From positions 5,704,001 through 5,768,000 of the forward strand of contig OZ316896.1 of NCBI GenBank assembly GCA_973895155.1: DNA of 64,000 nucleotides, in the 5' to 3' direction. Below, piece after piece: positions 48,436 to 59,769 of this stretch. A program made the position numbers and the translations under genes. Within the stretch, counting starts at the first letter, position 1; every line of letters starts with the position of its first letter. This DNA comes from Marsupella aquatica (Eukaryota; Marchantiophyta). Under the pieces are notes generated by a model. The model was not told where the DNA came from and did not search any database. It saw nothing but the letters and a program-made list of their open reading frames with translations.

Positions 48436-49530
48436 TCACACTTCGATCTTGATATCAGACCCATCTTCGAAGTAAGAGCCTTCTTGTAACCATTCCCCAG
48501 CAACATTGTCAGCCCAACATCTAGGAGCAACTCCCCATCTTGCATATATGGCCGCCTCAAGCCGCTCAAAGAACTTCGACTCACTCAGGATGGGATTCCA
48601 AAGGCCACTGACGATGCAATAATTAATGCTATAGGGAGCCTGGTGATGAGCTCCGTGCATTTTGCGAGAAATCAAAATCCCCCTGTCTTGCAAGAAATTC
48701 ACTGCGGCAGGTAGCTGGCTTTTCTTGCTGTGTGCCCACGCATGAAATTGCTGGCTCATGACAACAAGACCCAGAAATAAACCCAGGAAAGTATCGCCGG
48801 TCGAATTACTTGGAAGTAGGAGGAAAGGAAGGAGAAAGAACCCGACCGGCCGGGCAATGGCGTGGATGTTGTTGGCAAATTTTCTCTTGGTAATCGTCCA
48901 CGGTCGCTTATGATGGCCCTGGAATGCATCTATTTGCGAACCGAAGACCGGGGTCTTAGCATCACCGTAATTGTCAATTCCCCAATGATAAATTCCAGTT
49001 CCCAGATCTGCAAGTATGTAAGCAGCTATGGCTCCCAAGCAAACACCTGCTTCGTCAGTAACACTGTTTGCAGCTAGCAACGCTTTCGCAACCATCCCTG
49101 CCGATGCTGAAGCGCCAAATCCTAACCAGAGTCTGTGCTCGAGAGTAGACTCGAGACTGCTATCCACAAGTCCCATTTCTGGCTGTGTAGTGCCACGCAA
49201 TGACGTTGTTCCTGCAGCTGACGTCGTTACCGCAGCTTCATGTTTGGTTCGACGTTTATCTACCACTTGAGGCGCTGATTCCGCCAGGACTGCTCGAACT
49301 ACGCAAGGCACTCCGCTCGAATCCTTTCTAAGAGTATTCAAACGGCAGCTTCTGGATGTTGAAACCCCTACGAGATCGTACAACCTCCTGCTGCTCTTGT
49401 TGGATGATAATGCCAAGGTATTCTTTGAGCAGCTACCACTGTGAGAAAAATTGCATGAACCACGGAATTCTGGCTCAGCATTATCCACGGGACGTAGGAA
49501 GCAGCACCTTGCGCTGATGGCTGTCACCAT
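48436..49530 (-). CDS. FAD4: FAD4-type plastid palmitate desaturase
   Basis: FAD4 introduces the trans-3 double bond into palmitate on plastid phosphatidylglycerol, the PG 16:1 species of thylakoids. A single intronless frame of 364 codons runs from the ATG at 49530 to the TGA at 48436. The Ser-rich first 90 or so residues look like a chloroplast transit peptide. The lipid desaturase (TMEM189/Kua-like) domain follows, with the histidine motifs GHHKRPW (from residue 205), HAWAH (263-267) and HGAHH (292-296), plus hydrophobic segments around residues 135-175 and 220-260. The length and lack of introns match the plant family. A broken duplicate of this gene lies 14.8 kb away on the same strand. 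The upstream sequence 49531-49800 should hold its promoter. Confidence 0.95.
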   Translation of the reverse strand: MVTAISARCCFLRPVDNAEPEFRGSCNFSHSGSCSKNTLALSSNKSSRRLYDLVGVSTSRSCRLNTLRKDSSGVPCVVRAVLAESAPQVVDKRRTKHEAAVTTSAAGTTSLRGTTQPEMGLVDSSLESTLEHRLWLGFGASASAGMVAKALLAANSVTDEAGVCLGAIAAYILADLGTGIYHWGIDNYGDAKTPVFGSQIDAFQGHHKRPWTITKRKFANNIHAIARPVGFFLLPFLLLPSNSTGDTFLGLFLGLVVMSQQFHAWAHSKKSQLPAAVNFLQDRGILISRKMHGAHHQAPYSINYCIVSGLWNPILSESKFFERLEAAIYARWGVAPRCWADNVAGEWLQEGSYFEDGSDIKIEV

Positions 49531-50812
49531 GTTGATTCCCCCTCTGTCACCCTTCGTAATTTATCTTCGAGGTTTGACTGTTAATTTCTTCTCCTGCACG
49601 AGAATTCTGGAAATGTGAATCTCTTGGCCGCGTTTCCACTGACAGACACCTTCAAAATATGCTTGACCAAATAATCACTCCGGATTTTCACTCCGATTCA
49701 GTGAAGGTCAACTGAGTGCTCACACAACAGCTATAACTAGAAGGAACCGGCCCCCTGGACAAGCTGAGCTCAACAAACAGATATCTCCCTCACACCTGGT
49801 ACAATACACTGGCCCAAAAATTCTATTGGAACTACGACCCTCTGGAACATTTCCAGATTATTGGTCCTGTGACACAACTATGAATCGCAAGTTTACTGGC
49901 GTCCAGAAGACTACAGACACTAGTCATGCCATTGTGAGATGCCAGGCTGTGGAACACATTGGTGAATTACCTCAGCTACCAACTCTACCACCACCTCTCC
50001 CCCACCGGCAACAAGACCGTTCGATTTGAGGTATGTGGTCTTACGACCAACTCCTTTGCACTCAATCTTCAGCAGATTGAACGACAAAGTCAGTTGGCTC
50101 ATGAACCAACAACGCAAGGTGTGTGTTGCAAGACTCGAATTCTCGAACGTGGTTCACAAATCCGAGTGATGAGTCGGCTGCCAAGTATCCGCCTCGCCCA
50201 CACGCCCGACATCTGCAGGACGGGAAACAGTCACTTCGAACTGTCGCATTTGGAGGAGGCCACGATCGACTAGTGCTCCCTAAATTCCTTCTCGGCCACA
50301 AGACTGCAGGTTCCAATTTTCAGCCGCACAACGTTCGACACGTGGTCGCTAATTCTTCTCACCTGGATTCATGATAATGCCGGATTGCCCGGTAGGATGC
50401 AAGACTCCTCGCTGACCGTGTAAAACCTCCTTCGTGGTTGCCAGAAAGACTGAGACATTCCCAACGAGGCCGGATTCTCTTACGTACTGGACCTATGGAC
50501 CGAACATCTTTCCAGGCATAAACTGTAGGTTAGATTCAGCCGAGTGGCGGTGTGGACGTGGTTCCACCTTTACGTATTGGATAATTGAAAAATTGAAAAA
50601 GTAATGAATGTCGTGGCTGCTGGATTTCCGGTTCTGGATTTCATGCTGCGGAATTGGGCTGGTATTGCCGTATTGCCTTTAACTTGAGGAAGGATCACAA
50701 ACTCGACCGGGCGATTCACTTCACTACAGTATTGTAGAACCTCGAATTGGGTTTGTTCCTGAAGGCAACTGATGATGACGACAGGAGACGAGGGATACGA
50801 GGAGTGGACAGG

Positions 50813-50950
50813 AGTATGAGTGGCATGATAAGGCCTGGACCCACAGGAAATCACGTTATCGATTTGGGCCTTGAATTACAGTGGTATGAGTGGCATGATT
50901 AGTCCAAGACCACAGGAAATCAGTTATTGATTTGGGCCTTGAACTGAATT
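50813..50950. repeat. About 71-bp tandem duplication
   Basis: GTATGAGTGGCATGAT, CCACAGGAAATCA and GATTTGGGCCTTGAA occur twice in the same order, the second set starting at about 50884. Several small indels separate the copies. Confidence 0.85.
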
Positions 50951-51331
50951 GATCGTCCGCCGCCGCTGGTTGATCTTAAGCCGAGGCTTTCATTGAGAAA
51001 ATGAACTGAGGAGTGAAGTCAGCACAGTCTGCCAAATGCCAATCTTCCAAGCGATTGGTGGACCTGTCCCGAGACTGAGGAGACTGTCGCGTTTTGGATG
51101 GCCCACGTCTCGTACCTCCAAACCAATTGTTTGCCCGATGCTTTTGTCTTGCTTCTCTTCACCAAACGGCGGTTGTGCTTTGCCATAAGTGCACTTTTTC
51201 ATGCTCGGATCGTACGTACCAGTGTATATTCTAAGTGCGAATTTTCGCCAAATTTCACCTCCCCAAAAATGTTAGCCACTTTTGGCTAATATTGGTTGGA
51301 TTTTTTTAACACCATTTGCCACTTTTTCACT

Positions 51332-51620
51332 AAATCATGAACCCCATTGCTAGAATCTAACCATACTCCTTAAATCTAGGGATATCTGATGGTCATGATT
51401 AAATTCAGGAAAATCTGATAGAGAATAATCTTAAAATCTCCTCCCTTAGAGAAGCCGGCCACACTAGCTAATTTTCACCAAATCATGAACCCCATTGCTA
51501 GAATCTAACAGTACTCCTTAAATCTAGGGATATCTGATGGTCATGATTAAATTCAGGAAAATCTGATAAAGAATAATCTTAAAATCTCCTCCCTTAGAGA
51601 AGCCAACATTGGCCACACTA
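51332..51620. repeat. 148-bp tandem duplication
   Basis: AAATCATGAACCCCATTGCT occurs at 51332 and 51480, and the two blocks that follow are almost identical through CCTCCCTTAGAGAAGCC. The second copy has GCCAACATTGGCC where the first has GCCGGCC. Recent duplication, non-coding. Confidence 0.93.
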
Positions 51621-53387
51621 GCTAAAAATTAAAAACCTTACAAAATAAGCTGGTACATATAGCTACAACAGTAAATCTTTATTCGAGTCAGTGGAAAGTG
51701 TGGTGTCTTGAGCAACTCGGTTGGGTCAGTTGGCCAAGGACATTAGAGTTGGCTCAGTTCATTTGGCCAGTGGGAATTGAGGCCTTCTTGCATGTGGTGG
51801 TCTTGAAAAAATAGAGTGACCCTTCGGATGGCATCGCACTCTACCAGTCTCTCCTGGTTTTTCTTTGCACTCTGTCAGCCAAAGTAAGTACTGTCTAAAA
51901 CCATTCTACCTAGATCCCACAAAATGGAAGCAATTGACTCAGACCCAAGCCACTCCTTTGGGTCTACATAGAAAGCCAAGTCAACAATGAAGTTTGAAAC
52001 TAAGAGTATGAAGGCTCATGGTCTAAATAGACGGCTGGACTGAGCTAAGACTCAAACTCAGACCCAGACCACTCCTTCCAGTCTAGATTGACTCTTGGGC
52101 TAGATTGAGCCAACAAAAGAAGTCTTGATTTGAGAGTGCATGAAACTAAGTCAAACAACAGACTCTAAATCTGAGAGTGCAAATGGTCTTAGTTAATAAG
52201 ACGGCCAGCTCAGACCAAGATCAGTCAACCAGGTTTTTAGATTGATTGTTGAACTCATTTCACTCACCTATATACTAAAAAGAGCTCAGAGCCACAATAC
52301 ACTCTGAATGTCGTTCCCAACTCTTGCGTCTCTCAAACTTGTTGAATTTGGTTGTTAGTAGTTCTGTGTTTTTTCTTCTGAATTCTGCTTGTTTTTTAAT
52401 TTTAGCTATGCACACATTTTTAAATGTGCTCTATTCAGTCTCAACTTCTTCCTTTTTTTCCCATTTCCCCAGCTTTTTTCCTTTTTTAATGTTTTCTCCT
52501 ATGTCTCCCCTGGCCCTTCCTTTTTGCTCCTTCCCTCCCAGCTTCTCTCTCCCCTCTTCCTCCTTGTGGGCTTGTGCCTTCATCCTCTTGATTTTCCTGG
52601 GAGGAAAAACTGACCTTGGGTACTGGAAAATAATAAGTATCCTCTAGTGCAACACCTCCAGTCTGTACCATTGTTGCACACAGATTGTGGCACACCATCA
52701 TGGCATACCCAACATACTGCAAGTACTGTGGTCCAAGCGTACCTTGGTCTACCCTCACGGAGGTGTTTTTGGCTCAATCTAACAGTTACCAAAAAAAATA
52801 TTTTCATCGGGTGGCCAGGGTGTGGGGTTAAGCCGATTATTGCCAGGCAGGAAAGTCGGGATAGGGTACTATGACAATGTTTGATTGAAGCACTTGGCAG
52901 AACCAGTCGAGGAACCAGTATACTTCACTAGCCAGGTTTTGTGTCAAAAATGGATTGAGTTATATATTTAAGTTACAATGTTACCTACGATGAGTAAATA
53001 CAAAGCTCAGTACCAAGGAATTGTGCGTAGAGTGAAGATTTCACTTTCCAAATACAAAACTCAGGGATACAGTGTTAGGGCTAGGTTCCATGGGGCTGGG
53101 AGTAAGGAGTACAGATGCTGTCAGAATTTTTAAGCCAATAAGATTGCAGCTTTTCCAAGGACTGAGGGGTGTACAAATACTGTATCAAGGAGTATGATTT
53201 TGCCTCACACTCCCTCCTAAAATTCAGGGGTACCCCTTGCCCTTGTATAAGAACAGTACAGGGCATTCTCATTGGCTCCTGAGTCAAAATTTATACATTT
53301 AAAATACTGTATACACCTTGGCATACTGTGTATTTGGGCCCTAGGGGATGTCAAAGGGAGTGACCGTACTCCCTACCCCTGGCCCAT

Positions 53388-53772
53388 GGAACTGTTGGGA
53401 TATGATCTAGACCGAACGAGACAGCGTCAACACATGTGAACAACATCCAGAAACTCCGACACTGAAAGTACGTGGTTCACCCCGTCTGGGTTACGTCCAC
53501 AGCCATGAGAGAAATCCAGTATACACACCCCCGTACACACCGATTACATCCGCCATAGCCAACGTGCTAGAGCTCATCCTCTCACTCACTCACTATGTCT
53601 CTTGAAGAGTGAACCTTCAAATGTGAGCACAAGTTTGTGTTCCCCTTGGGTATACCCCCTCCCATGGTTTATGGGAACCTGGAACTCAAACTAGTGTTAT
53701 CCTAGTATAGTGAAGTCTAGCTAGTACTATGGAAGTATATAGGTTATACTAGAGACATAACCTAACAGGAAC
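53388..53772 (-). mobile_element. Solo LTR with 5-bp target duplication
   Basis: A 375-bp block at 53393-53767 starts TGTTGGGATATG and ends ATAACCTAACA, giving TG..CA ends. It is flanked on both sides by GGAAC (53388-53392 and 53768-53772). The motif GGTTCACCCCGTCTGGGTTA next to CGTCCAC is the reverse of the CGTGGACG..GAACCACG box common near the 3' end of plant copia LTRs, so the element is in minus orientation. It was left by recombination between the two LTRs of a former full element. Confidence 0.87.
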
Positions 53773-54502
53773 CTGGCCCTTTATGGTGTGGTTTGTGTCT
53801 TGAGAGGTCTTTTCTTTTCTTATCTCATGGAGATTTAAGGGTGGTATGAGCCTGACGCCCCCACTCCCAGTGGCAAGAGACAAGTTCAATGGCAGGAAAC
53901 TGGGTCTGCCACAGAACCCACTCACTACTATTTCATTCATGGCCACTCAGTTTGGTAATGAATTTGTATTTTGATATATTTATGTGCGTTTAAAAACAAA
54001 CAAACTGGAGTACCCTCCCTTGCATCTAGTAATCTTCATCATTAATTGGTAGTTTTTTTGGCAACGTGTACAATGAGAGGATTAGTTTTATATCAAAATT
54101 TATCTATCCTTGCTGTATTAAAGTGGGTCCTACCATCTGTTCTCTGTGCTTATATGTAATGTCCTCTTGGTCTGTTTTTGAGACCTTCCCAGTGTGGGCT
54201 GAAATTTAGACATAGTGGACATATTGCTTATTAGCTAATTTTTTAGTGATTGTTTTATGATCAGATTCCAATCTCTCCTTAGCCATTTATTCTCTTATGC
54301 AGCTTTGGCTGGCCGGGTGATTCTCAATTGCTGTGAGAAATGCCCACTCAAGTGACCTCTCACTCATGTAAAGTGGCTCAAGTTTCAAGGCTTGGATATG
54401 CGTTGTTGAGTGGTAGCTTAGTTGAGTAGGTTTGGAACCTATATGTGCACAAGAAAGTTGTAATTATAGAAATCCCAACGAGGAGAACAATCCCCTGCAT
54501 AT

Positions 54503-54880
54503 TGTTAGGCATTTACAATTAGGTCTAGAGTTATGACTGTAATTGTAGTTAGGGCTAACCTTAGTCATAGCTTGGTTAGGTTAGTCATGTTACACACTAT
54601 ATTTCAAAGCAGTCGAGTAAGCAGTGTTTGTTTAGATAGTAGTAACTCAGGCTCATTGTTACGGAGCCAGTTGAAGAATTGAGGAGAACTTGTACGGAGA
54701 CTCGGTATGGCCTACCACCCTACGGATCCTGGCGGACATCTTGCTTTCAGTTTCATTAGATCCTTTCTTTCCGGCGGCTAAATCGGGAACGATGGCTTAT
54801 GGGCCTAGAGTGCAATAAAGTTCTCGTGTGTTCCCGTGGACGTAGCCTCAGCTGAGGCCCAAGCTGAGGTAAAGCACTTA
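54503..54880 (+). mobile_element. LTR-like remnant, copy 2
   Basis: Starts TGTTAGGCATTTAC and contains GAGCCAGTTGAAGAATTGAGG, ACTCGGTATGG and GTGTTCCCGTGGACGTA in the same order as the remnant at 31534-32070. It is better preserved than that copy. The right border and a target duplication could not be fixed, so whether it is a solo LTR or part of a longer element is open. Confidence 0.6.
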
Positions 54881-56070
54881 TCCTTTTGAGTTGATTACCT
54901 TTGCGTTGGATGATCATGGGCTTGCAGTTGTGAATGTTGTCTTTGCTCACCAAAAAAATTCAAAGGGTGAAACAACAGCAAGCAAGCGATGGTTTGGAAG
55001 TGGGGCTGGTGAAGGTTGGCACCAAATATCGAGCCTAGAGATTGTCTTATGTGCTGCTTGGTCTATATTTTCTTTCTTTCAAAGGTGAAATTAGTAAGTG
55101 TTTAATATATTTAGGGTTTACGCTACTCTAATCTATGTATCTAATCTAAACCAAGATAACATCCTAAGGACTCTCAGGTGTCGAGGCACATGATGCAACC
55201 CTAATTGGGCCTTTGTCTACTTTTGCCATTTGCACAACTTATGTCTTCCCTCCCTCACTTGTGCACTCAGTCTTTTGCATCTAATCTCCTATATGAACCC
55301 CACTTTTGCAATGCCAACACTTCTCCTACGGCAACATGGCCGAGGTGACAGCTGTGCAACACACAGTGAGACATTGAGGTCAATGTAAAAATCATGTAAT
55401 CTGTACCTGGGTAACCATTAAAGAATTTATCAATATGCCAGTGTGGCTAATAGTACCTTGAGTTAGCTAGGAGATGTTTAGCATATTCATTATTAATGTA
55501 ATTTTCCTGGATTTATTTGTGGGCATTAAGATTTTCAAAGTGTGGCTAATGGACCTTCCAGTGTGGTGGGAAATTCTCAAATGAGTCCCAGAGCAGTGCT
55601 GTAGTGGGAAAAAGTGAGACCCAGAAAGAATTGGCCAATGATTCAGACGGATCTGAAAATTGGAGCTGGGATTAGGACCCACAAAAAATACCAGTCCCTT
55701 CTCCTCAAGTACATTGGCAAAGAGTTGCAAGCTCCAATATGGACTCCGTTCAAACTATTAAACTTAAATTGAATCAGAACATGGTTTTACAGCATCATTC
55801 TCCAACAAGAGGGTCAAATGAGCCCCTACCCTCTAACAAGAACATATAGAGGCTAATTTGGAAGGGTGGCTTCCAGTGGTGCCCCCCTTCCCTAAGTACA
55901 TGGCAGCCAATCTCCATTTCCACAAACCCAACCTCCATATTTGATAGAAATGGAGAGAGACCTCTAATTTGACATCTATTCCCTCTATGTCCTAGAATCC
56001 ACCACACATTCACTAAATGCTGCTTGAGATTTTGAACCTAGGTACAAGGACACCTACTTTGGAGAGGCCT
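54881..56070. other. Intergenic
   Basis: No gene recognised. Short frames on both strands without motifs. Confidence 0.4.
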
Positions 56071-56136
56071 GCAAATAATGTGTTACATTTTGGGTTTAGA
56101 GTTGCAAATAATGTGTTACATTTGGGGTTTAGAGTT
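56071..56136. repeat. 33-bp duplication carrying GGGTTTAG boxes, upstream of bL21m
   Basis: GCAAATAATGTGTTACATTT occurs at 56071 and 56104, each followed by GGGTTTAGAGTT. GGGTTTAG is the reverse form of the plant telo-box core. The block is about 220 bp upstream of the bL21m start codon, so it may be promoter sequence. Confidence 0.85.
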
Positions 56137-56174
56137 CATTGACCCGTTAGAAATGCTCCTTAAACCTCTAGAGC

Positions 56175-56234
56175 ATGGCGCCTCGAAGAAAGCTCCATTC
56201 TCCATTCTCCATTCTCCAAGGCATGAAACCCTAA
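56175..56234 (+). other. Possible upstream open reading frame of bL21m
   Basis: An ATG at 56175 opens a 19-codon frame ending in TAA at 56232-56234. It includes three CTCCATT heptads at about 56193-56213. If transcription begins upstream of 56175 it would act as a uORF. The transcription start is unknown. Confidence 0.3.
56226..56234 (+). promoter_or_regulatory. Telo-box (AAACCCTAA) upstream of a ribosomal protein gene
   Basis: AAACCCTAA lies 125 bp before the ATG of the bL21m gene. Telo-boxes are known to be enriched in plant promoters of ribosomal and translation genes. Together with the two reverse-oriented GGGTTTAG boxes just upstream it makes a plausible regulatory cluster; function is inferred. 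Confidence 0.5.
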
Positions 56235-56358
56235 TATTGCAAACTATCCTCGAGGAGCACGGGATCGGACATTTGGTGCAAGATAAACGAATTTCATCAG
56301 GTTTCTCGAGATGGCGAAGTGGTATGCTCTGTGATTTCGTTTTGCCGATTTGAAGACT

Positions 56359-58255
56359 ATGGCAGCTCGATCGCTCCTGAGCTGCCTCTCCCATTCTCTC
56401 CGCCGAGCACAGGAGAGAATTCCACGGGTTTCCGATCGCCTTCCGTTTCAAGTGCTCTCGTCTCAAGTCGGTGGTTGCTCCGGCTCTTCCAATCGTTATG
56501 ACCATGGAGAATTGTTCGACAGATCTGTTACTGGTATTCGCACATTGGGTTCTCTGTCCAATTTGTTATCTACCTCGGCTGCCATTTCGGATGCAGGATG
56601 TCGATCTCTGTTGCCTTTGAATTGGCGAGAGGTGGGATCGGCTGTAAGGGCTTCAGGTCAGACGGTTTCATACTCAAGCTCTGCCATGGCGATTGAGGAA
56701 GACGAGACAGTGCGGCTAGCTGCAGAGATTGGTTACGAGGTTGTGGGCCAGTGTGTTGCCGAAGGCCCGCGGATCAAGCCTCAGGCGGCTTTTGCTGTGG
56801 TTCAGGTAAAATGCGGATGAACTTAAATTGGGGTGTTGGACTGTATCCCTGGTCTGGGTTTCAATGCTGTATGCTCTTGAAGACAGAACCCTGAAATGAT
56901 GCCTGATGAAGAATGCAGGTGTATCTGGCATAGAACTAGATTAACAGCAGATCATGCATAGTTAGACCGTCAATTCACTGCAATTCAATCTTAACAAACT
57001 TCTAAAGTAGTCGGAATTCATTAATCTTCCCATTTCCATGACAAATGCCTCGATCCACAGGACATTATACTTTTCATCTTGTTGGTTATTTGAACCTTGA
57101 CCTTTCGTAGATAATGGAACCGCGGAGATGGTGTTGTCAGTGTCCATCAGGAAAACAAGCATCGTCCAATATTTGCTTTCCTTGGAACCCCTGATTTTAT
57201 ATTAGATTTCGGCTCTTTGTAGGTTGGTTCCCACCAATTTAAAGTGACGCCGGGAGACATGATCTACACAGAGAAGCTCAAGTATGCGGACATCAATGAC
57301 AAGGTACATCCTCTAATGATTCGTTCCCCTGTGAATTGCAAGTTCTGGGCCACCAACCTGTGAAAATTTTATGCCTCAAATAACGTCTAATTTGAAATTT
57401 TCTGAAGCGTAAAGTAGCTCTAGAGTGGTAATTTTGGTGGAAAGGTTTGACATGCATTGTTGCTACGTTTTACCATCTCGTCAGACTGGTGTAAGATCGT
57501 CGAACATAGGGTAATTATCCCTTTGTCTTGCGTTCCACCGAGTAATTAGTACTCAAGCTAACGCCTTTGCGAACTGCAGCTACTTTTGAACAAAGTGCTC
57601 TTGCTGGGGTCGTTGAAGCAGACAATCATTGGCAGGCCTAATATTCCTGAGGCAGGAGTTATTGCAGCTGTTGAAGAGATTGTAAGAGAACCGTGTATTT
57701 TTCTCTGGGCATAGTAGTGAGATTCAGCAAACAAATGAATGGGAAACCTTTGTCATAGTCCTCCTGTCGGTGGCTTGGTGCGAGTTGTTTGAATAGGGAT
57801 TTTAACTTTCCATCTTAGGCCTTAGAAAAAGTAGAAGAAAGGCTCTGGAGAATTGTTGTCAACAGGTCCGGCGGTGACATCTAATTTTTAGGAACAGATA
57901 CGCATGGAGCTTTCGGTATTTTTATGGAGAATGGGAGCATTGACAATGTCTTGTTTTCGCAGGCATTAGATGCAAAAGTAATTGTTTTCAAGAAGAAGCG
58001 GAGAAAGAACTACAGACGTACTAACGGACATCGACAAGTAAGGGATCTAGCATCTTGTACTTCCTGTTCTCAATTTAAAGCTCGCACCCATGATTTGTCA
58101 TTAACGTTTGCCGGTTCTGAGCGTGTGCCATTCTCTGTTATTTTTAGGAATTGACAAGGCTCAGAATTCTTCAAATTGAAGGCATTGAGGCTCCTGCTTC
58201 GGAACCGGATAACCATGTGGAACTCGGGGAGAATCCTGTTGAGGCATATCTTTAA
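56359..58255 (+). CDS. RPL21M: Mitochondrial-type ribosomal protein bL21
   Basis: bL21 binds 23S-type rRNA in the large subunit of bacterial and organellar ribosomes. Five exons: 56359-56805, 57223-57303, 57580-57681, 57963-58037 and 58148-58255, all with GT..AG borders, joining to 813 nt (270 residues). The first exon encodes an Arg/Ser-rich leader (MAARSLLSCLSHSLRRAQ), which suits a mitochondrial presequence. The bL21 domain starts at FAVVQ/VGSHQFKVTPGD and includes VLLLGS, TIIGRPNIP, ALDAKVIVFKKKRRKNYRR and GHRQ/ELTRLRI. Exon 1 holds the whole leader plus the first strand of the domain. The ATG at 56359 was chosen because it begins the presequence and the frame upstream has no other ATG close by. 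The frame is intact. Confidence 0.96.
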
Positions 58256-59769
58256 GAATTTTGGCACTGGAGGGCCATAGGTGTCTTTTCTCAGACACAG
58301 GTTCTGGGCTGATGTACATATCTCACTCTCACTCGACAAATCTCGATGATGTCCAAGAGATCCTAAACATCCTCGTGTCAAATTCTTTGGGATTTCATGT
58401 TTCGCAGCTCACAAAGAGCATGCTTTCGGCTTGCTGCGTGCTACAGCAGTTGAACAGTCCGGTTCAGGCGAAGTGGTAGTTTTGCACAACTTTGACATCC
58501 AGAGTGGCTTGAGTGGCATGTGTACACAACCTGATCACCAAAGATGGCTCGACAATTGCAGACTTGACTCCCGAGAATCTGAGAACGGTGTACTAATCTA
58601 ACGATAGTTCTTAGATTCAGAGGGTTTTATCCGTTCTTGAATCGCCTACAATACATGACTGGATTTGACGACAGTGAGCTGATAATGGCAGTGTACCGTC
58701 AAGTTCGGAACAGCAAGTGCGTGTGTCAAGCATGTCGGCTGCACAGAAGCAGGGAGGAAGTTTTGTAGGGTACTCCCATAATTGGTTTGTGGGTGTTTGC
58801 TTTCCTGGCAGAGTCGTGGATCTTGCATTCCGTTTCTTCTGAACTTCCTTTCCTGACTTGGTTTCCACACAAGTCTAGCAAATTTGCCATATCGCTGGAC
58901 AACGGGCGCTATGTGAGTCTTACCCCTATCCTCAAACATCTAGTGAATAGTTATCGACTGTTGTCTGTACAAAAGATCGTTCAAATTTAATTTCTGGATT
59001 TAACGTGACACAGGTGTGGTGATGTTTGTGAAACTGTAGGCATTCTGTCTTCGAGAATGTGTTCAACGTTTAAAGCTGTCCTGCAACGCCTGGCATCTAA
59101 GGTGGTACATTGTTAATCATTTACACATCGCAGGACTATCCATCATGACAATTACCTTCCCCAAACTATAGACTGACTATTCATAGATCCGCAATAAAAA
59201 TCAATATGAACCGGTATACTGCGAGTTTCCGTTGGTCATCCTATGCTATCAAATATGATCCAATCTGTGAACGAACAGTAGTGCATTGCTACCCCTTGAT
59301 GACCCGTGTAGACAGATTCCTTGGGCCTTACAGTGACACTTTTCAATAAAACGTAGTTCACCCGAAGATTTGCTGATATCATGAATCCCTTTGTCGCATC
59401 TAGTCTACTCCTTATCCAAATATGAGTATGATGTCAAAATCAATTCAGTCCTACTGGTGGAGGCTTCACTGTCACCTCGAGAGTCTTGTTTAATGCGTAA
59501 AGTAAGTAAAGATAACCAATTTAGCTCTTCTTGGAATCTATATATCGGTGACTACCTAAAGCCCTACTGTATCAGAAAGACGTCCGACTTGCCCAACCCT
59601 CGCGTGGCACTAAGATGAGTCGATCACATCCACAGGTTATCAAATTGCTTAGTATTATCTTATATGCTTCTGTACATTGGCAAAAAGTAAGAAAGAGCTG
59701 TCATCGAGGCCATGCACGAAACCTACCATGCACGATGTATGCTTTGGACGAACGGAGGCCCTCATTTAC
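58256..59769. other. Intergenic between the convergent bL21m and SDR genes
   Basis: The two genes end toward each other, so this interval should hold both 3' UTRs. No other gene recognised. Confidence 0.45.

Larger units (their letters stand above)
49531..53387. other. Intergenic with tandem duplications
   Basis: No gene recognised. Duplications are entered separately at 50813-50950 and 51332-51620. A pyrimidine-rich stretch lies at 52380-52580. Short frames at 49.8-50.4 kb on both strands have no motif. Confidence 0.4.

Noticed and set aside
52324-52647. 107-codon hydrophobic frame
   Set aside because: Comes from a pyrimidine-rich stretch (runs of TTC/TCC), which automatically encodes Phe/Ser/Leu/Pro; no family similarity.
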